From the NCBI RefSeq assembly GCF_001544135.1, contig NZ_BCPV01000009.1, forward strand, positions 1 to 64,000: 64,000 nucleotides of DNA, given 5' to 3'. The stretch comes from Geobacillus zalihae NBRC 101842 (GTDB lineage: Bacteria; Bacillota; Bacilli; Bacillales; Anoxybacillaceae). The position numbers and the translations under genes are program-made. Below are positions 16,310 through 25,511 of this stretch, piece by piece. Below the pieces are notes generated by a model. That model was not told the DNA's origin, made no database searches, and was given only the letters and a program-made list of their open reading frames with translations. Position 1 is the first letter of the stretch, and the number at the start of each line of letters is the position of its first letter.

Positions 16310-19300
16310 TTACCAGCGCCCTCTGCTGCCGCTTCCGCCTCCGCCGCTATCCGATGTCCGGTCACGGACGATGACGGTCACCGTTGCTCGAATCGGCTTC
16401 CCATCTGCGGTTGCCGCATTGGCTGTCGCTGTCACCGTCGCATAGCCGACATCGTTTGCTTCTAAATACCATGTGCCGTTTTTGTTGACGGCGTTGACAT
16501 ACTCTGGAGCAGACGATTCAACCGAACGAATGCGCTGATCGGTCGCATTGCTCGGTGTAAAGCGAAGCTGCGGCACCACTTCAAGACGCTCGCCTACCGT
16601 CATATAAAGCACCGTGCTGCGGAACGCCATCCCTTCAAGCGGCATGTACGGATCGCGAACGGTGATCGTCGCCGTCGCCGACGCGTTGCCGCCATCGGTC
16701 GAGCGAACGGTGATCGTCACCGTTCCCGGTCTGAGCGCTGTCACTGTTCCATCATCGGCCACGGAAGCGACATCCGGATCGCTTGATGTCCACTCAAGCG
16801 TTTTGTTCGTCGCATCGCTTGGGATGACCGTCACTGGGATCGTCTGCGTGTCGTGGACGTTCATCGTCTCTTCGTAGTCGCCAAGCGCCAGTTCGCGAAC
16901 GAGCTTCACGTAGCGGAATGACACCCTCGCCGTCCCGTCTCCGCGCGTCAACCCGCCATCGGAGCGCACGGACACGATATACTCTCCATCATCGGAAATG
17001 GAAATCGCATACGGCGAAGCGAGCGGCTGCCAGTCCGAAGTCGAACCGTTGCGCACGATTTGGTAGTCGTACGCCACCTCTTCGCCGGCGACAAGCCCGA
17101 TTACCTTCACCGTTGGCGCCTCGTTCACCATGGCGCCGTTTTCCGCCGGACCGTTTGCGGTTTCAATCGACAAATGCGGTTTCAAATAGATGCGCACTGT
17201 CCGATCATCGCTGTACGTGACGAGCAGCACCCCGTCATCGTCCGCATCGTACTGCAGCGCCTTGATGGGCATCATCAGCAAGCCGTAGTCGTTCGGATGC
17301 TTCGTCGTCCCGACGACATTTGTTGTTTCTCCAAATCTTTCCCATTTGGATATTAATCCGCGCTGGTCTCCCTCATAATAAAAATTAGGAAAATCGTCAA
17401 GCCGCACTTTCATGCCAATCCGCTCGGCAGGCGGCGTTAACGCCGACATCCGTTCGCCGTAGCGGCTGTCGGTAAACGCCACGGCCGCTGGCAGCAGCTG
17501 CACGCTATCCATCGCCCAATCGGCTTGCATCGTCAGCCGCGCCGATAACGTTGTGCGGCCAAGCTGCGAGTAATCAATCGTCCGATTCGGGAACGTAATC
17601 TTCGCATAGCGGACGCCGTCTTGGCTATAGGTCGTTACGTTGTCCCCGGGCAGGACAGTGATGCCATCCGGAAGCGGCTGAATGAGCGCGATGTCGCTGA
17701 TCGTGCCGGAAGCGCCGCCGACATAGCCGGTTGGCGTCAACCAATAGACGGCCTGGAACCGGTTGTCATCTCCGTTCGATGCCCCGTGTTTAATTAAGCT
17801 GCCGACATCGCGGCTCACTCCTTGAAGCGCAACTGTTCCGGTAAACGACGGCGGTACTTCATCTTTTACCACCACGGTGACCGATTTGGTGGCCGTCGGC
17901 TGCAATTGCCCGTATACGTCGCGATATGTCAGTTCGGCGGTAAACGTATACGTCCCCTTTTCTTTAAATGACGCGAAAACCGGAATGGTGATCGGAGGCG
18001 GCGCTGGCTGGCCGATTTGATACGGAATCGAAAAGGAAATGTAGGCGTTTTGTTTATTTTCGTCCAGCCATACTTGCCCGCTTTCTTTGATCTCAACTTT
18101 GCCGGCGAAGGAGGAAAGCGGGATGCGCACCGTCCCAGTGAGCGCTGGAGTTGTTGCCAGCTGTGAAAATGTTTGAAACAGCTCGGTCAAGTTTTGCGTT
18201 GTCCCGCGTTTCGCCTCGCCCCCAGCTGTTGCCGACAAGCTTTGCAAATAGCCCATATCAATGTCATCATTTGTGCCAAAACCGATGGAGTAAAGGGTTA
18301 TATTGTTTAAACCAAGTGTTTTGGCGATGGTAAGAGCATGGTTGCGAATTTTTGTTTCTGTATCAATGTAAGTAAACGGATATCGACTCTTGCCAAGAGG
18401 AATGATGGAATCCTCCACATAATCCCATCCATCACTTTTGAATAAGCGAGAGAACCCGTTATTATCAATAAAACGAATACCGGCCGTTCCGCTTACATAC
18501 AATTCATACGTTAACGGCAGCGATTCCGTTATTTTTTTCCCTGTATAGTAATAGAGCAAAAGAAGCCGTTCCACTTCCCAGTATGTGATCGGTTCCGTTA
18601 CATTGAGCACTGTCGGCATCCCGTCAGTCAGAAAAATGATATATTTTTTACGCTCTGGATCGTTAAAATACGACTGGGCGAGCGACAACGCCGCCGAATA
18701 GTTCGTCCCGCCGCCAGCCGGTAAACTGTTGCCGGCTGATCGAATTTCCTCAAGCTGATCGGCGACATTCGCCTTATAAGAAAAGGGAACAACGTTTTTC
18801 ACTGTATCGGAAAACGGGATAAGCGCAAAGCGGTCATTCGGATTCGAATGGGTTTTAAAATAATCGATCGCCGACCGAAGCGCCGCTTTGGCGCTTTCAA
18901 GCTTCGCCCATGTCATCGAGCCGGAAATGTCAAACACAAAGACGACATCAATCGGCGGGCGAACGGGCGAATCTACCTTTCCTTGCGGCGTCAACGTAAT
19001 GTCAAGCCGGCCTTCGGCATCGCCGTTTGGCGGTTTTGCATACTCCGGCTGTGAGGAGGTGATGGAAAAATCCAATTTGGCATTGCTTGCTTCATTTGGC
19101 TTCGTATATTCATAAGGCGGCGTCGGGAATGAGAAATACAAGTCTTTTTGTTCATTTCCTAAAATCCGGTAAGCGTCCACAACGATTTCGTAAACGGCCG
19201 TTGCCTCCGGAGCCGATGGCCACTTGCCGCGCATATCGAGCGAAAACGTGTATTTTTTCTCTCCGTTCCGGTCCGCCGGCACTTCTACCGCACCAACGCG

Positions 19301-19543
19301 ATAGGTTTCCGCAGTGCCGTTTGCTCCTTTCAACTGGATGTGGACATCGAAAAAGCGAATGCTATTGCCTCTCCCATCGCCGCTTCCCGGGGCCGTTGCC
19401 CATCCTTCAATTTTCTCGTCCGAAACGAAAGTAATCTTCCCTTCCGGCTGATCAGCGTGAGCGACACCCGCTCTAATCGGTAATACACTCACAATTAACA
19501 ACAACAGCAACCAACATGACAGTTGGCCGCACCACCGCTTCAT
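16310..19543 (-). CDS. Secreted von Willebrand A / BIG2 domain protein, candidate pilus adhesin
   Basis: A 1077-aa exported protein. A Sec signal peptide (MKRWCGQLSCWLLLLLIVSV) probably ends at AHA. A von Willebrand A domain spans about 200-480, with the metal-site motif DISGS at 205-209 and FLTDGMPT further on. Beta-rich segments follow, then one clear BIG2 Ig-like repeat (VTVIPSDATNKTLEWTSSD) and a second related one. The C-terminus is a short Gly/Ser/Arg tail (GGGGSGSRGRW) without LPXTG. Start at 19543 after GGGAGGGGAGG. It converges on the minor-pilin operon. Like vWA proteins of the PilY1 type it may sit at the pilus tip; this is inference. Confidence 0.8.
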   Translation of the reverse strand: MKRWCGQLSCWLLLLLIVSVLPIRAGVAHADQPEGKITFVSDEKIEGWATAPGSGDGRGNSIRFFDVHIQLKGANGTAETYRVGAVEVPADRNGEKKYTFSLDMRGKWPSAPEATAVYEIVVDAYRILGNEQKDLYFSFPTPPYEYTKPNEASNAKLDFSITSSQPEYAKPPNGDAEGRLDITLTPQGKVDSPVRPPIDVVFVFDISGSMTWAKLESAKAALRSAIDYFKTHSNPNDRFALIPFSDTVKNVVPFSYKANVADQLEEIRSAGNSLPAGGGTNYSAALSLAQSYFNDPERKKYIIFLTDGMPTVLNVTEPITYWEVERLLLLYYYTGKKITESLPLTYELYVSGTAGIRFIDNNGFSRLFKSDGWDYVEDSIIPLGKSRYPFTYIDTETKIRNHALTIAKTLGLNNITLYSIGFGTNDDIDMGYLQSLSATAGGEAKRGTTQNLTELFQTFSQLATTPALTGTVRIPLSSFAGKVEIKESGQVWLDENKQNAYISFSIPYQIGQPAPPPITIPVFASFKEKGTYTFTAELTYRDVYGQLQPTATKSVTVVVKDEVPPSFTGTVALQGVSRDVGSLIKHGASNGDDNRFQAVYWLTPTGYVGGASGTISDIALIQPLPDGITVLPGDNVTTYSQDGVRYAKITFPNRTIDYSQLGRTTLSARLTMQADWAMDSVQLLPAAVAFTDSRYGERMSALTPPAERIGMKVRLDDFPNFYYEGDQRGLISKWERFGETTNVVGTTKHPNDYGLLMMPIKALQYDADDDGVLLVTYSDDRTVRIYLKPHLSIETANGPAENGAMVNEAPTVKVIGLVAGEEVAYDYQIVRNGSTSDWQPLASPYAISISDDGEYIVSVRSDGGLTRGDGTARVSFRYVKLVRELALGDYEETMNVHDTQTIPVTVIPSDATNKTLEWTSSDPDVASVADDGTVTALRPGTVTITVRSTDGGNASATATITVRDPYMPLEGMAFRSTVLYMTVGERLEVVPQLRFTPSNATDQRIRSVESSAPEYVNAVNKNGTWYLEANDVGYATVTATANAATADGKPIRATVTVIVRDRTSDSGGGGSGSRGRW

Positions 19544-19582
19544 GCGCCTCCCCTCCCGCGCCAAAAGAACTATCTTTCTTCC

Positions 19583-19591
19583 ATTATATCA
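19583..19591 (-). promoter_or_regulatory. Extended -10 promoter of the vWA gene
   Basis: The minus strand reads TG-A-TATAAT about 40 bp upstream of the start codon, a perfect extended -10 element. The -35 region is poor, which extended -10 promoters tolerate. This makes the vWA gene a separate unit from folC. Confidence 0.55.
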
Positions 19592-19611
19592 ATCCTTTTC
19601 ATCGCTTGGCA

Positions 19612-20907
19612 TTATTTTTTTAAACGTTTTCGCACTTCAGATATAAAGTAAAGCGATCCTGTAATGAGCATCAACTCATCGCTCCCCATTTGGTTTTTCT
19701 TTTCACTGATCCAGCCGACCCAATCACCTGTCACCGCTTTCTGCGGATGGGACGAAAGGTCCGCCAACTGTTCCGCCGCTGCCGCGCGCGGAAAATCAAA
19801 CGTGGTAAACGTGATCGTATCCGCGAGCTCATCAAGCCGTTGAATCATCCGCTCCAGCGGCTTGTCTGTCAGCGCGGCGAACAAGACATGGACGCGTTTG
19901 TCAGGATAATGGGCGCGCACCGTCTCCACGAGCGAGCGAATGCCGGCTTCGTTATGGGCGCCGTCGAGAATGATGAGCGGTTTGCCGCTCACCCGCTCAA
20001 ACCGGCCGGGCCAAGCAGCAGTGGCCAGCCCATCGGCGATATGCTCCGGCTCGATTAAAAACGAATAGCCAAGGCGCAACAATTCTGCCGCCATCACCGC
20101 CACCGCCGCATTGTCGACTTGATGGGCGCCGGGCATTTGAATGCGCAAATCGCGGTATTCGGCAAACGGCGTGGCGAGGGAAAACTGCTCTCCTTCGGCG
20201 ATCGTTTTCCAGTCTGTTACAGTAAAATCAACGCCGAGACGATATGTTTTCGCTTTCCGCTCCGCCGCCGTCTTGGCGATCACATCCCACGCCTCGGGCT
20301 CGTTGACCGCTGTCACAAGCGGAATCCCTGATTTAATGATCCCCGCTTTTTCCGCGGCGATCTGATCGAGCGTATCGCCTAAGATGTTCATATGATCGTA
20401 GCTGACGTTCGTAATGACGGAAAGGAGCGGATAAATGATGTTGGTTGAGTCCAAGCGGCCGCCGAGCCCGACTTCAATGAGCACGATGTCTTGGATGTTT
20501 TGTTTGCCGAAATAATACAACATCATCGCCGTGATCACTTCAAACTCGGTCGGTCCGCCAAGTTCCGTCTGTTCCAATTCGTCCGCAAGCGGTTTGATCG
20601 TTTGCACGAGCTCTACGATCTCTTCATCGCGAATCGGTTGGCCGTTTATGCTGATTCGTTCGTTAAACTGCTCGACATACGGCGAGGTGAACGTGCCGAC
20701 CGAATAGCCCGCCGCCTGCAAAATCGAGCGCAAATAGGCGACCGTTGACCCTTTGCCGTTCGTTCCCCCGATATGGACGGCGCGGACGCGGCGTTCCGGG
20801 TGGCCGAGTTGTTCCATCATCCATTCCATCCGTTTCAATCCCGGTTTCATGCCGAGCCGCAGCCGCCCGTGAATCCAGGAGACCGCTTCGTCATAAGTTC
20901 GAACCAT
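19612..20907 (-). CDS. folC: Folylpolyglutamate synthase / dihydrofolate synthase
   Basis: A 431-aa Mur-ligase-like enzyme that adds glutamate to dihydropteroate and tetrahydrofolates. Visible motifs are the ATP loop GGTNGKGST (about residue 50), FTSPY, LIEVGLGGRLDSTN and the C-terminal-domain motif LDGAHN. Length agrees with the family. ATG at 20907 is chosen because AAGGAGG lies 9 bp upstream; another ATG two codons earlier is too near that site. A terminator separates it from valS, which precedes it, as in B. subtilis where the order is valS-folC-comC. A clear promoter of its own was not seen. Confidence 0.95.
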   Translation of the reverse strand: MVRTYDEAVSWIHGRLRLGMKPGLKRMEWMMEQLGHPERRVRAVHIGGTNGKGSTVAYLRSILQAAGYSVGTFTSPYVEQFNERISINGQPIRDEEIVELVQTIKPLADELEQTELGGPTEFEVITAMMLYYFGKQNIQDIVLIEVGLGGRLDSTNIIYPLLSVITNVSYDHMNILGDTLDQIAAEKAGIIKSGIPLVTAVNEPEAWDVIAKTAAERKAKTYRLGVDFTVTDWKTIAEGEQFSLATPFAEYRDLRIQMPGAHQVDNAAVAVMAAELLRLGYSFLIEPEHIADGLATAAWPGRFERVSGKPLIILDGAHNEAGIRSLVETVRAHYPDKRVHVLFAALTDKPLERMIQRLDELADTITFTTFDFPRAAAAEQLADLSSHPQKAVTGDWVGWISEKKNQMGSDELMLITGSLYFISEVRKRLKK

Positions 20908-21026
20908 GTTCATCCTCCTCCTTGTTCGTTGTTGTCTTGTCCTGCTTCCGGTTTCATGCGGCAATCGGGGCCAAGACTCGATCGTATATGTCGAAGGCAT
21001 GTTCCTTCGGCATCATCATCCCTATC

Positions 21027-21061
21027 GAAAAAGACGAACCCGCCCGCAAGCGGATTCGTCT
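21027..21061 (-). terminator. Terminator after valS
   Basis: On the minus strand agacgaatccgc and the complementary arm ending gttcgtct (21032-21061) form a long stem, followed by TTTTTC. Confidence 0.8.
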
Positions 21062-21090
21062 TCATCATAATCAACAGCTAGATCGTTTGT

Positions 21091-23733
21091 CTACCGTTTG
21101 AGCTCGGCGAGGCGCGCCTTGACGGCTTCGCGTTTTTCCATGTAATCTTGCCGCTTGCGCCGCTCTTCTTCGACGACATGAGCCGGCGCTTTCGCCAAAA
21201 ATCCTTCGTTCGCCAGTTTCTTTTCGACGCGCTCGACTTCTTTGTTCCATTTGTCAAGCTCTTTTTCAAGCCGCTTAATTTCCTCCTCAATATTGATCAA
21301 TCCTTCAAGCGGCATGATGAGCTCGGCGCCGGTGACGACCGCCGTCATCGCTTTGTCCGGCGCGGGAACGTTTGTATCGATCAAGAGCTCGCTCGGGTTG
21401 CAGAACCGCTCAAGATAGGCGCGGTTTTTCATGAGCGCCGCCCGCACTTGTTCATCTTTCACCTTAATATAGAGCGCAATCGGCTTGCTCGGCGGCGTGT
21501 TCACTTCGGCGCGGACGTTGCGGACGGCGCGGATGATGTCGACGAGCATCCGCATTTCTTCCGCGGCTTCTTCGTTCGACAGCTCAGGGCGCACTTGCGG
21601 CCACGGAGCGACGGTGATCGATTCGCCTTCATGCGGCAAGTTTTGCCAAATTTCCTCGGTAATGAACGGCATGAACGGGTGAAGCAGGCGCATCGTGTTG
21701 TCGAGCACATACGCCAACACCGAACGTGTCGTCTTTTTCGCCGCCTCGTCATCACCGTACAGCGGCAGCTTTGCCATTTCGATATACCAGTCGCACAAGT
21801 CGTCCCAAATAAAGTTGTACAGCGTACGCCCCGCTTCGCCGAATTCGTATTTCTCAGCGAGCTTCGTCACCGTATCGATCGTTTCGTTGAGACGCGTTAA
21901 AATCCAATGGTCGGCGACCGTTTTTTCGCCGCTCAAATCAAGCTCCTCGTACGCCATGCCACCCATGTTCATCAAGGCAAAGCGCGAGGCGTTCCAAATT
22001 TTGTTGGCAAAATTCCACGTCGCTTCGACTTTTTCGGTGCTGAAGCGCAAGTCTTGCCCCGGCGAGCTGCCGGTCGCCAAGAAATAGCGGAGCGCATCGG
22101 CGCCGTACTGGTCGATCACATCCATCGGATCGACGCCGTTGCCGAGCGATTTGCTCATTTTCCGCCCTTGGGCGTCGCGGACGAGGCCGTGGATGAGCAC
22201 GTCTTTGAACGGACGCTTTCCGGTGAATTCAAGCCCTTGGAAAATCATGCGCGACACCCAGAAGAAAATGATGTCATAGCCGGTGACAAGCACATCGGTC
22301 GGGTAGTAGCGCTTGTAATCCGGCGATTCCACATCCGGCCATCCCATTGTCGAGAACGGCCAAAGCGCCGAACTGAACCATGTATCAAGCACATCCGGGT
22401 CTTGTTCCCAATTTTCAATGTCCGCTGGCGGTTCATGGTCGACGTAAATTTCGCCTGTTTCTTTATGGTACCACGCCGGAATCCGGTGCCCCCACCAAAG
22501 CTGGCGTGAAATGCACCAGTCGCGGATGTTCTCAAGCCAATGCAAATACGTTTTTTCAAACCGTTCCGGCACGAACTGCACTTTGCCGTCGGTTTGCTGG
22601 AGCTTGATGGCGGCTTCGGCGAGCGGCTTCATTTTCACGAACCATTGCGTCGACAAATACGGCTCAACGACCGCGCCGCTCCGTTCGCTATGACCGACGG
22701 AGTGCACGTGCTCTTCGATTTTGAACAAAACGCCTTGCTCTTGCAAATCGCGGACGATTTGCTTCCGGCATTCAAACCGGTCAAGCCCCTGGTATTGCAT
22801 GGCGTTTTCATTCATCGTGCCGTCTTCGTTCATGACAAGAATGCGCGGCAAATTGTGGCGGTTGCCGATTTCAAAGTCGTTCGGGTCGTGCGCCGGCGTA
22901 ATTTTGACCGCCCCGGAGCCGAACTCCATGTCGACGTACTCATCGGCAATGATCGGAATTTCACGGCCAACGATCGGCAGTTTCACCATTTTGCCGATCA
23001 AGTGCTTGTACCGCTCGTCATCCGGATGCACGGCAACGGCCGTATCGCCGAGCATCGTTTCCGGACGGGTCGTCGCCACTTCAATGCAGCCGGAGCCGTC
23101 GGCGAGCGGATAGCGCAAATGGTAGAGCGCGCCTTTTACTTCTTTATAAACAACCTCAATGTCCGACAAAGCGGTTTTCGTCACCGGGTCCCAGTTGATG
23201 ATGTACTCGCCGCGGTAAATAAGCCCTTTCCGGTAGAGCGAGACGAACACTTCGCGCACCGCTTTTGAGAGCCCTTCATCGAGTGTGAACCGCTCGCGCG
23301 TGTAATCGAGGCCAAGCCCCAACTTCGCCCATTGGCTGCGAATATGGCCGGCGTATTCTTCCTTCCACTTCCACGTTTCTTCTAAAAATTTTTCCCGGCC
23401 TAAATCATAGCGCGACAGCCCTTGGCTGCGCAATTTTTCCTCCACTTTCGCCTGGGTGGCGATGCCGGCGTGATCCATTCCCGGAAGCCACAAAACGTCA
23501 TACCCTTGCATCCGCTTCATGCGCGTAATGATGTCTTGCAGCGTCGTATCCCACGCGTGCCCCAGATGCAGTTTGCCGGTGACGTTGGGCGGTGGAATGA
23601 CGATCGTAAACGGTCGTTTGTTCGGATCACCGGTCGCTTCAAAAAATTTTCCTTTCAGCCACCATTCGTAGCGCCCCGCTTCGACCGCGCGGTGGTCGTA
23701 TTTGGGCGGCATCGACACTTCGTGCTGTGCCAT
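21091..23733 (-). CDS. valS: Valyl-tRNA synthetase
   Basis: An 880-aa class I synthetase that charges tRNA-Val. The HIGH signature appears as KLHLGHAWD near residue 55 and the KMSKS loop as [12 protein letters not shown] near residue 525. Between them lies the CP1 editing domain, which hydrolyses mischarged Thr-tRNA. The C-terminal 65 residues form the expected coiled coil ([20 protein letters not shown]) that contacts the tRNA. Length matches the family. The ATG at 23733 follows AAGGAGGG. Expression is controlled by the T-box leader immediately upstream. Confidence 0.97.
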   Translation of the reverse strand: MAQHEVSMPPKYDHRAVEAGRYEWWLKGKFFEATGDPNKRPFTIVIPPPNVTGKLHLGHAWDTTLQDIITRMKRMQGYDVLWLPGMDHAGIATQAKVEEKLRSQGLSRYDLGREKFLEETWKWKEEYAGHIRSQWAKLGLGLDYTRERFTLDEGLSKAVREVFVSLYRKGLIYRGEYIINWDPVTKTALSDIEVVYKEVKGALYHLRYPLADGSGCIEVATTRPETMLGDTAVAVHPDDERYKHLIGKMVKLPIVGREIPIIADEYVDMEFGSGAVKITPAHDPNDFEIGNRHNLPRILVMNEDGTMNENAMQYQGLDRFECRKQIVRDLQEQGVLFKIEEHVHSVGHSERSGAVVEPYLSTQWFVKMKPLAEAAIKLQQTDGKVQFVPERFEKTYLHWLENIRDWCISRQLWWGHRIPAWYHKETGEIYVDHEPPADIENWEQDPDVLDTWFSSALWPFSTMGWPDVESPDYKRYYPTDVLVTGYDIIFFWVSRMIFQGLEFTGKRPFKDVLIHGLVRDAQGRKMSKSLGNGVDPMDVIDQYGADALRYFLATGSSPGQDLRFSTEKVEATWNFANKIWNASRFALMNMGGMAYEELDLSGEKTVADHWILTRLNETIDTVTKLAEKYEFGEAGRTLYNFIWDDLCDWYIEMAKLPLYGDDEAAKKTTRSVLAYVLDNTMRLLHPFMPFITEEIWQNLPHEGESITVAPWPQVRPELSNEEAAEEMRMLVDIIRAVRNVRAEVNTPPSKPIALYIKVKDEQVRAALMKNRAYLERFCNPSELLIDTNVPAPDKAMTAVVTGAELIMPLEGLINIEEEIKRLEKELDKWNKEVERVEKKLANEGFLAKAPAHVVEEERRKRQDYMEKREAVKARLAELKR

Positions 23734-23814
23734 GTTTCATTTCCCTCCTTCAACATGATGGACAATGCGGCCGACGGCGGCTTCCCATTGAGCAATGCCG
23801 CACAGCCGGCAAGC

Positions 23815-24080
23815 AAAAAAGCCCCTTTCATCCCAAAAGGACGAAAGGAGCTGCTTTCGCGGTACCACCTTTTTTCTTAAGCCCAAAGGCTTAAGCGCTT
23901 CATTGGCATAACGGCATGATGCCGGCTTCCTCTACTCGGCAGCAGCGCCTTTCAAAGAAGCAGCTCAAGGGCGACCTTCCAGCAGCCGTCATCCTAGGAA
24001 ATCTCGCAGCTTCTGATTCCCCTCTCTGCAGGCGCGGACCGCTGTACTCCTCCCCGTCTTCGCTTTTGTCATCATGGTTC
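23815..24080 (-). promoter_or_regulatory. T-box leader of valS (Val specifier GUC)
   Basis: The minus strand carries the conserved T-box AGGTGGTACCGCG (23858-23870), an AGTA motif in stem I, an AGAGAG-type segment, and the specifier context GAAG-GTC-GCCCTTGAGC. This places GTC, a valine codon, at 23973-23975. The terminator (stem about 23821-23852, T-run 23815-23820) competes with an antiterminator containing the T-box. Uncharged tRNA-Val is expected to pair with the specifier and T-box and allow valS transcription. All elements are seen directly; the mechanism is established for the family. Confidence 0.93.
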
Positions 24081-24084
24081 GATT

Positions 24085-24116
24085 ATTATACTACCATTGT
24101 CCATCATCTTTGCCAA
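24085..24116 (-). promoter_or_regulatory. Putative sigma-A promoter of the valS leader
   Basis: On the minus strand TTGGCA (24111-24116) lies 17 bp before TAGTAT (24088-24093), which overlaps a TATAAT (24085-24090). The start would fall just before the T-box stem I. Confidence 0.6.
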
Positions 24117-24153
24117 GTTTTTATTTATTTATTCCATCCGTGTGCATTTGGTG

Positions 24154-24180
24154 ACAAACCATCGCACGTTTCATATTGTA
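24154..24180 (+). promoter_or_regulatory. Sigma-K-like promoter for a small membrane protein gene
   Basis: The sequence AC (24154-24155), 16 bp, then CATATTGTA (24172-24180) matches the sigma-K pattern AC-N16/17-CATAnnnTA. The -10 also satisfies sigma-E (CATAnnnT). The predicted start is about 20 bp before the ATG of the downstream 62-aa gene. Confidence 0.5.
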
Positions 24181-24208
24181 TAGTAAACCGGAGAAGGAGG
24201 GAATGTCG

Positions 24209-24397
24209 ATGCGGCGATTCAACCCGTATTCGTGGCCGCCGTGGCTGAGGCAAGTGCGCGCCGTCTGCGCCCAAGTGATCATCCCGCTCACCATTTTTCA
24301 AGCGATCCGCACCATTTTTCTGCCAACGACGTTTGATGTCATTTTATTGGCCATCTTCGTTTTCATTGCCGTGGCGCTCCATCTGGAATGGATTTAG
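24209..24397 (+). CDS. Small hypothetical membrane protein (62 aa)
   Basis: A 62-aa protein beginning MRRFNPYSWPPWLRQVRAV, with two hydrophobic segments (VIIPLTIFQAIRTIFL and FDVILLAIFVFIAVAL). A strong ribosome-binding site, GAGAAGGAGGG, lies 8 bp before the ATG at 24209; an ATG six bases earlier is too close to it. The family is not recognised. It lies between the valS T-box promoter and the sporulation genes ysxE-spoVID and has a sigma-K-like promoter, suggesting a mother-cell sporulation product. No terminator was noted after it, so it converges directly on ysxE. Confidence 0.65.
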   Translation: MRRFNPYSWPPWLRQVRAVCAQVIIPLTIFQAIRTIFLPTTFDVILLAIFVFIAVALHLEWI

Positions 24398-24435
24398 TGC
24401 GACGCCGTTTTGTTTGGGCTGCATTCAAAACCCAT

Positions 24436-25467
24436 TTAATCATTGCTGCTTTCATCCGCCGGCGGTTCGTTGTCTACCGCTTCTTCCTGCTGCCGCACGG
24501 CGTCGCGTTGGACAAGGTGCATAACGAGCGCCTCCATATTTTTGAACGCCAAATAACGACGCTGCAACGCGGCCACATATTCCCGTTCGTTCCGCTCGTT
24601 TCGCGAAGCGGCCTCATACCGCTCCAAACAGCGGACAAACCCACGCGGCTCCGCCAAATGGCTGTATAAAAACGCCCGCTCCCCGTCGGACAGCGGCAAC
24701 TCCTTCTCGTACTCCTCCATTCCTTCAAGCCACTCGCGCCCAAGCGGCGGCATTGTCTGTACGTGAAAACGGAGCGCGGCGATCACATCAAAGAGCGGCG
24801 AATTCCAATGCGCCCGCTCCCAACTGATCCAATACGGCGGGATATAGTGGGAGAGGCGCGCTTTGCCGTGCACCCAAGCGATGCGCCATTGCTTCGTCTC
24901 TTTGAGCGTCTCTTCCCACACATCGAGCCGTTCTTCAGCGAACGAGTACGCGCGCATCACCTCATGAAAATACGTGCAGCATTGGAGCTGAAACGGAGAC
25001 ATGTACCACGCCGCTTCGTACCGCTCAATCCGTTCTTCCCACACCGTCCGCGCCCGTTGCCATTCGTCCTTTTTTTTCTTTCGGTACGCCGCCGCCTCTT
25101 CCTCACTCACCTCGATCGTGCGGACGGTGGTGCGATGGAGGCGGGCGAGCTCGCGAAAAAAGGCGTCCACGGCATCCTTCTCCACCTTTGATTCGCCGTC
25201 ATGCCATGCTTGCAAATAATAAAGACGGCCGCCTTCTGTGGCAAACAGCGACCGCCGCCGCGTCAGGTAAAGCGGGAGACAACGGGGGCCGCCATGCTGA
25301 AGAGACTGCCAAACGGCGGCGGCTTCTTGCTCGCTTTCAAGCGTCTTTAAAGCGAAAACGCCGCGGTTCGTGTATACCTTGACGGCTTTGCCTCGCTGCT
25401 CCATGCGCACTGGACGAAGCCCATACTGGACGAGCACAGCATCATATCGGTCAGCCTGTGCGGCCAT
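24436..25467 (-). CDS. ysxE: YsxE-like spore coat kinase-fold protein (CotS family)
   Basis: A 343-aa member of the CotS/aminoglycoside-phosphotransferase-like fold. It begins with the glycine-poor ATP-lobe pattern (GKAVKVYTNRGVFALKTLES) seen in CotS proteins; a catalytic-loop-like segment WVHGKARLSHYI follows near residue 195, where canonical kinases have HxDxxxxN, so key residues look altered. CotS-type proteins are spore coat components. It follows spoVID by 44 bp and is likely co-transcribed. In B. subtilis ysxE also lies between valS and spoVID. The ATG at 25467 follows a GGGGGCG site. Confidence 0.85.
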   Translation of the reverse strand: MAAQADRYDAVLVQYGLRPVRMEQRGKAVKVYTNRGVFALKTLESEQEAAAVWQSLQHGGPRCLPLYLTRRRSLFATEGGRLYYLQAWHDGESKVEKDAVDAFFRELARLHRTTVRTIEVSEEEAAAYRKKKKDEWQRARTVWEERIERYEAAWYMSPFQLQCCTYFHEVMRAYSFAEERLDVWEETLKETKQWRIAWVHGKARLSHYIPPYWISWERAHWNSPLFDVIAALRFHVQTMPPLGREWLEGMEEYEKELPLSDGERAFLYSHLAEPRGFVRCLERYEAASRNERNEREYVAALQRRYLAFKNMEALVMHLVQRDAVRQQEEAVDNEPPADESSND

Positions 25468-25511
25468 TTGTTACGCCCCCTTATCGGCAAAAGAAACGGA
25501 AAGCGTCCCTT

